A DNA stretch of 24,186 nucleotides from Clostridiales bacterium (GTDB lineage Bacteria; Bacillota; Clostridia; Oscillospirales; Acutalibacteraceae): NCBI GenBank assembly GCA_022791355.1, contig JAAVYX010000163.1, positions 1-24,186 of the forward strand, read 5' to 3'. How positions within the stretch are numbered: position 1 is the first letter of the stretch; every line of letters starts with the position of its first letter. The notes under the pieces are model-generated. The model ran no database searches. It had not been told where the DNA came from and saw nothing but the letters and a program-made list of their open reading frames with translations. A program made the translations under genes and the position numbers. Shown piece by piece: positions 21,886 to 24,186 of this stretch.

Positions 21886-22518
21886 CTAGTCCTCCAGAGC
21901 GGCCAGGGTCAGACGGGTGGTATCGGCCACTTCCTCCTGCCCCTGCACGGTACGGAGCTTGCCGCTCTTCGCATAGTAGTCCTTCAGCGGCTCGGTCTGC
22001 TCATGATAGACCCGCAGACGGTCTTCCACCGTCTCGGGCGCGTCATCCTTCCGGCGGATCAACTCGCCGCCGCAGGCGTCGCAGACACCCTCATTAGAAG
22101 GCTGCTTATAAAGCATGTGATAGCTGGCGCCGCACTTTCCGCAGACCCGGCGGCCCGACATGCGCTCGACAATCTTCTCGTCGGCCACCTCGATGGAAAC
22201 CACCCGGTCGATCTCGACGCCCATGGCGTCCAGCGCCTCGGCCTGGGGAATGGTGCGGGGGAAGCCGTCCAGAATGAAGCCGTTTTTGCAGTCCTCCTTC
22301 TGGAGACGTTCCTGGATGATGCCGATGACCACGTCGTCCGGAACCAGTTTACCTTCGTCCATGTAGGACTTGGCCTTAAGCCCCATCTCGGTACCGTTTT
22401 TCAGCGCCTCGCGGATGATGTTGCCGGTCGAGACGGCGGGGATGGACAGCTTATTGCAGATAACCTCTGCCTGGGTACCCTTGCCGGCGCCGGGGGCGCC
22501 TAAAAGAATCAGTTTCAT
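21886..22518 (-). CDS. adk: Adenylate kinase (zinc-lid, long form)
   Basis: A 210-residue enzyme interconverting ATP + AMP and 2 ADP. The P-loop is GAPGAGKGT at 7-15. AMP-binding residues lie in STGNIIREAL (30-39), and the DGFPRT motif is at 84-89. The lid carries Cys126, Cys129, Cys146 and Cys149, a structural zinc site typical of Gram-positive long forms. The lid-to-core segment RKDDAPETVEDRLRVYHEQT is also typical. The ribosome site AAGGAAGG is 8 bases from the ATG, and secY ends 24 bases upstream. Placement between secY and map is conserved. Confidence 0.97.
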   Translation of the reverse strand: MKLILLGAPGAGKGTQAEVICNKLSIPAVSTGNIIREALKNGTEMGLKAKSYMDEGKLVPDDVVIGIIQERLQKEDCKNGFILDGFPRTIPQAEALDAMGVEIDRVVSIEVADEKIVERMSGRRVCGKCGASYHMLYKQPSNEGVCDACGGELIRRKDDAPETVEDRLRVYHEQTEPLKDYYAKSGKLRTVQGQEEVADTTRLTLAALED

Positions 22519-22542
22519 AATAGATGCCTTCCTTTCAGACGC

Positions 22543-23826
22543 CTAATCCAGGAAGCCCTTATAATGACGCATCATCATTTGGGATTCCAGATTCTGCACC
22601 GTATCCAGGGCCACACCCACCAGAATCAGTACCGAGGTACCGCCGATCTGGATCTGCAGGCCGCCAAAGCTGGACAGCGCAATCGGCAGAATGGCGATGA
22701 CGCTCAGGAAGAGGGCGCCCAGCAGGGTGATGCGGGACATAATCTTCTGGATAAAATCGGACGTGGGCTTGCCCGGACGGATGCCGGGAATGGCGCCGCT
22801 GTTCTTACGGAGATTATTGGCCATTTCCACAGGGTTATACTGGATGCTCACATAGAAGTAAGCAAAGGCGATAATCATCAGGAAGTACAGCACGGCGTAA
22901 AACGCGCCCCTGTAGCTGAAGGTCTCCAGGATCTTGCGGAAGGTGCTGGGTTCGCCGGTCACATCGCCCATGAAGCCCAGAACCATGGTGGGGATCATCA
23001 GGATAGAGGAGGCGAAGATGATGGGCAGAACGCCGGACATATTCACCTTGATGGGAATATGGGTGCTCTGGCCGCCGTACATCTTCCGGCCCACCACCCG
23101 CTTGGCGTACTGGATGGGAATCCGGCGCTCGGCGTTGGTCATCCAAACGATGAAGGCCACGATCAGCAGGAAACCGATCACCACCGCGACAGTGGCGACA
23201 GGGTTGATAAAGAGGTTGCTCCACAGATAGGCGAAAGCCTGGGGGGCCCGGGAAATGATACCCGCAAAGAGCAGGATGGAAATCCCGTTGCCCACGCCCT
23301 TTTCGTCAATCCGTTCGCCCAGCCACATCATCAGGGCCGAACCCGCAGTGAAGCAGACGACGATGACGACGGCGGCGAAGACAAGCAGAGCGCCCTTGGC
23401 GTTGACCATACCGCCCCGCTGGAGATAGAAGTAGTAAGCGGTACCCTGGATGAGGCCCAGGATGACGGTGGCGTAGCGGGTGATCTGGGCCAGCTTCTTC
23501 TGGCCCTCCTGCCCTTCCTTAGCCAGCCGCTCCAACGGCGGGATCGCCACAGTCAGCAGCTGGATGATGATGGAGGCGTTGATATAGGGCGTTACCGACA
23601 TGGCGAAGATAGCGCCGTACTGCAAACCGCCGCCGGTCAGGACGGAGAGATAATTGAAAAACTCGTTGGCGCCCGCGCCGGTCATGCTGTTTTTGAGGGC
23701 GGCCACGTCGATGAAGGGAACCGGGATGACCGATCCCACCCGGAAAATGAGGATAATGAATAAGGTGAAAAGAATCTTCTTACGCAGCTCAGCCATTGCC
23801 CAGGCGTTACGCAGAGTCTTTATCAT
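22543..23826 (-). CDS. secY: Preprotein translocase subunit SecY
   Basis: A 427-residue membrane protein forming the protein-conducting channel for Sec export, with about ten membrane helices. The first SecY signature is visible as VTPYINASIIIQLLTVAIPP (78-97). The helix-2 region (plug side) around GAGANEFFNYLSVLTGGGLQ and the cytoplasmic loop with RRIPIQYAKRVVGRKMYGG are also typical. The C-terminus LESQMMMRHYKGFLD fits the family. Its ATG follows the rplO stop by one base, with GAGGTGATG as ribosome site inside the end of rplO, so translation is likely coupled. The secreted enzymes in this window depend on this channel. Confidence 0.98.
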   Translation of the reverse strand: MIKTLRNAWAMAELRKKILFTLFIILIFRVGSVIPVPFIDVAALKNSMTGAGANEFFNYLSVLTGGGLQYGAIFAMSVTPYINASIIIQLLTVAIPPLERLAKEGQEGQKKLAQITRYATVILGLIQGTAYYFYLQRGGMVNAKGALLVFAAVVIVVCFTAGSALMMWLGERIDEKGVGNGISILLFAGIISRAPQAFAYLWSNLFINPVATVAVVIGFLLIVAFIVWMTNAERRIPIQYAKRVVGRKMYGGQSTHIPIKVNMSGVLPIIFASSILMIPTMVLGFMGDVTGEPSTFRKILETFSYRGAFYAVLYFLMIIAFAYFYVSIQYNPVEMANNLRKNSGAIPGIRPGKPTSDFIQKIMSRITLLGALFLSVIAILPIALSSFGGLQIQIGGTSVLILVGVALDTVQNLESQMMMRHYKGFLD

Positions 23827-23827
23827 C

Positions 23828-24186
23828 CTACATCACCTCGGCCTTTCCGCCGGCAGCTTCGATCTTTTGCTTGGCGCTCTCGGAGAAAGCGGCGGCCTTG
23901 ACCGTCAGCTTCTTGGAGCATTCGCCGTTACCCAAAATCTTCACGCCGTCCAGGGTCTTCTTGACAAGACCCTTGGCTTTCAAGGCCTCGGTATCAACCA
24001 CGGCGCCGTTGTCAAAGACCTCCAGAGCGGAGACGTTGACGGTGGCGTACTTGGTGGCGAAAATATTGTTAAAGCCGCGCTTGGGAACCCGGCGCTGCAG
24101 GGGCATCTGGCCGCCTTCAAAACCGGGACGCTGGCCGCGGCCCGCGCGGGCCTTCTGGCCCTTGTGGCCCTTGCCGGCGGTCTTGC
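23828..24186 (-). CDS. rplO: 50S ribosomal protein L15 (5' end beyond window)
   Basis: The C-terminal 118 or so residues of L15. The frame runs open to the window edge, with the Gly/Lys/Arg-rich stretch KTAGKGHKGQKARAGRGQRP followed by GFEGGQMPLQRRVPKRGF, the L15 signature. It ends in a globular domain rich in Ala and Lys. The true start lies beyond 24186. It is the first visible gene of the minus-strand block, and the operon promoter must be outside the window. Confidence 0.96.
   Translation of the reverse strand, partial: KTAGKGHKGQKARAGRGQRPGFEGGQMPLQRRVPKRGFNNIFATKYATVNVSALEVFDNGAVVDTEALKAKGLVKKTLDGVKILGNGECSKKLTVKAAAFSESAKQKIEAAGGKAEVM

Overview
The window looks like chromosomal DNA of a GC-rich, Gram-positive anaerobe of the class Clostridia, probably a gut Oscillospiraceae/Ruminococcaceae-type bacterium. 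Three things point there. The alpha/spc ribosomal block has the order rplO-secY-adk-map-KOW-infA-rpmJ-rpsM-rpsK-rpsD-rpoA-rplQ. Shine-Dalgarno sequences are strong (AAGGAGG type). The secreted carbohydrate-active enzymes carry type I dockerins. The assignment is inferred from gene content; no 16S gene or taxon-specific marker is present.

Layout. (1) 1-273: no gene; a dense run of hairpins including a 28-bp perfect palindrome, plus two copies of a short repeat that recurs near 11.8-11.96 kb. (2) 274-8112: a glycan-degradation locus. An AraC-family regulator (minus strand) is divergent from a very large secreted GH31 glycosidase with four CBM35-like modules, a further jelly-roll-like module, a FIVAR-like segment and a C-terminal dockerin. 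A secreted alpha/beta-hydrolase esterase follows, and its dockerin is 54/62 identical to that of the GH31. (3) 8466-11546: a metal-efflux module. An ArsR/SmtB-type sensor lies behind a near-consensus promoter and an SmtB/CzrA-type operator, followed after an unusual 528-bp gap by a PIB-type ATPase of the Zn/Cd/Pb class. (4) 11547-12126: a repeat-rich intergenic region with a candidate MITE (TA-flanked, 13-bp perfect terminal inverted repeats) directly abutting a second palindromic repeat. (5) 12127-17150: a promoter, a structured leader, a three-gene MoxR / DUF58 / transglutaminase-DUF4129 operon, and an intrinsic terminator. (6) 17151-17529: a hairpin-rich gap with an orphan terminator. (7) 17530-24186, minus strand: the 3' end of the large ribosomal protein operon, closed by a strong terminator after rplQ. 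rplO is cut by the right window edge.

How the genes work together. The GH31 and the esterase are probably co-regulated by the AraC protein and may dock on the same cohesin, so that one removes acyl groups while the other removes alpha-linked sugars. ArsR should repress itself and, by read-through, the efflux ATPase until Zn, Cd or Pb binds. MoxR/DUF58/transglutaminase is a common, poorly understood envelope-associated chaperone-like module. The minus-strand block is housekeeping translation, secretion and transcription machinery.

No CRISPR array, tRNA, rRNA, integrase or intact transposase is seen. The most unusual signals are the two palindromic repeat families, the paired dockerins on a many-module GH31, and a MoxR-operon leader with two mutually exclusive foldings.
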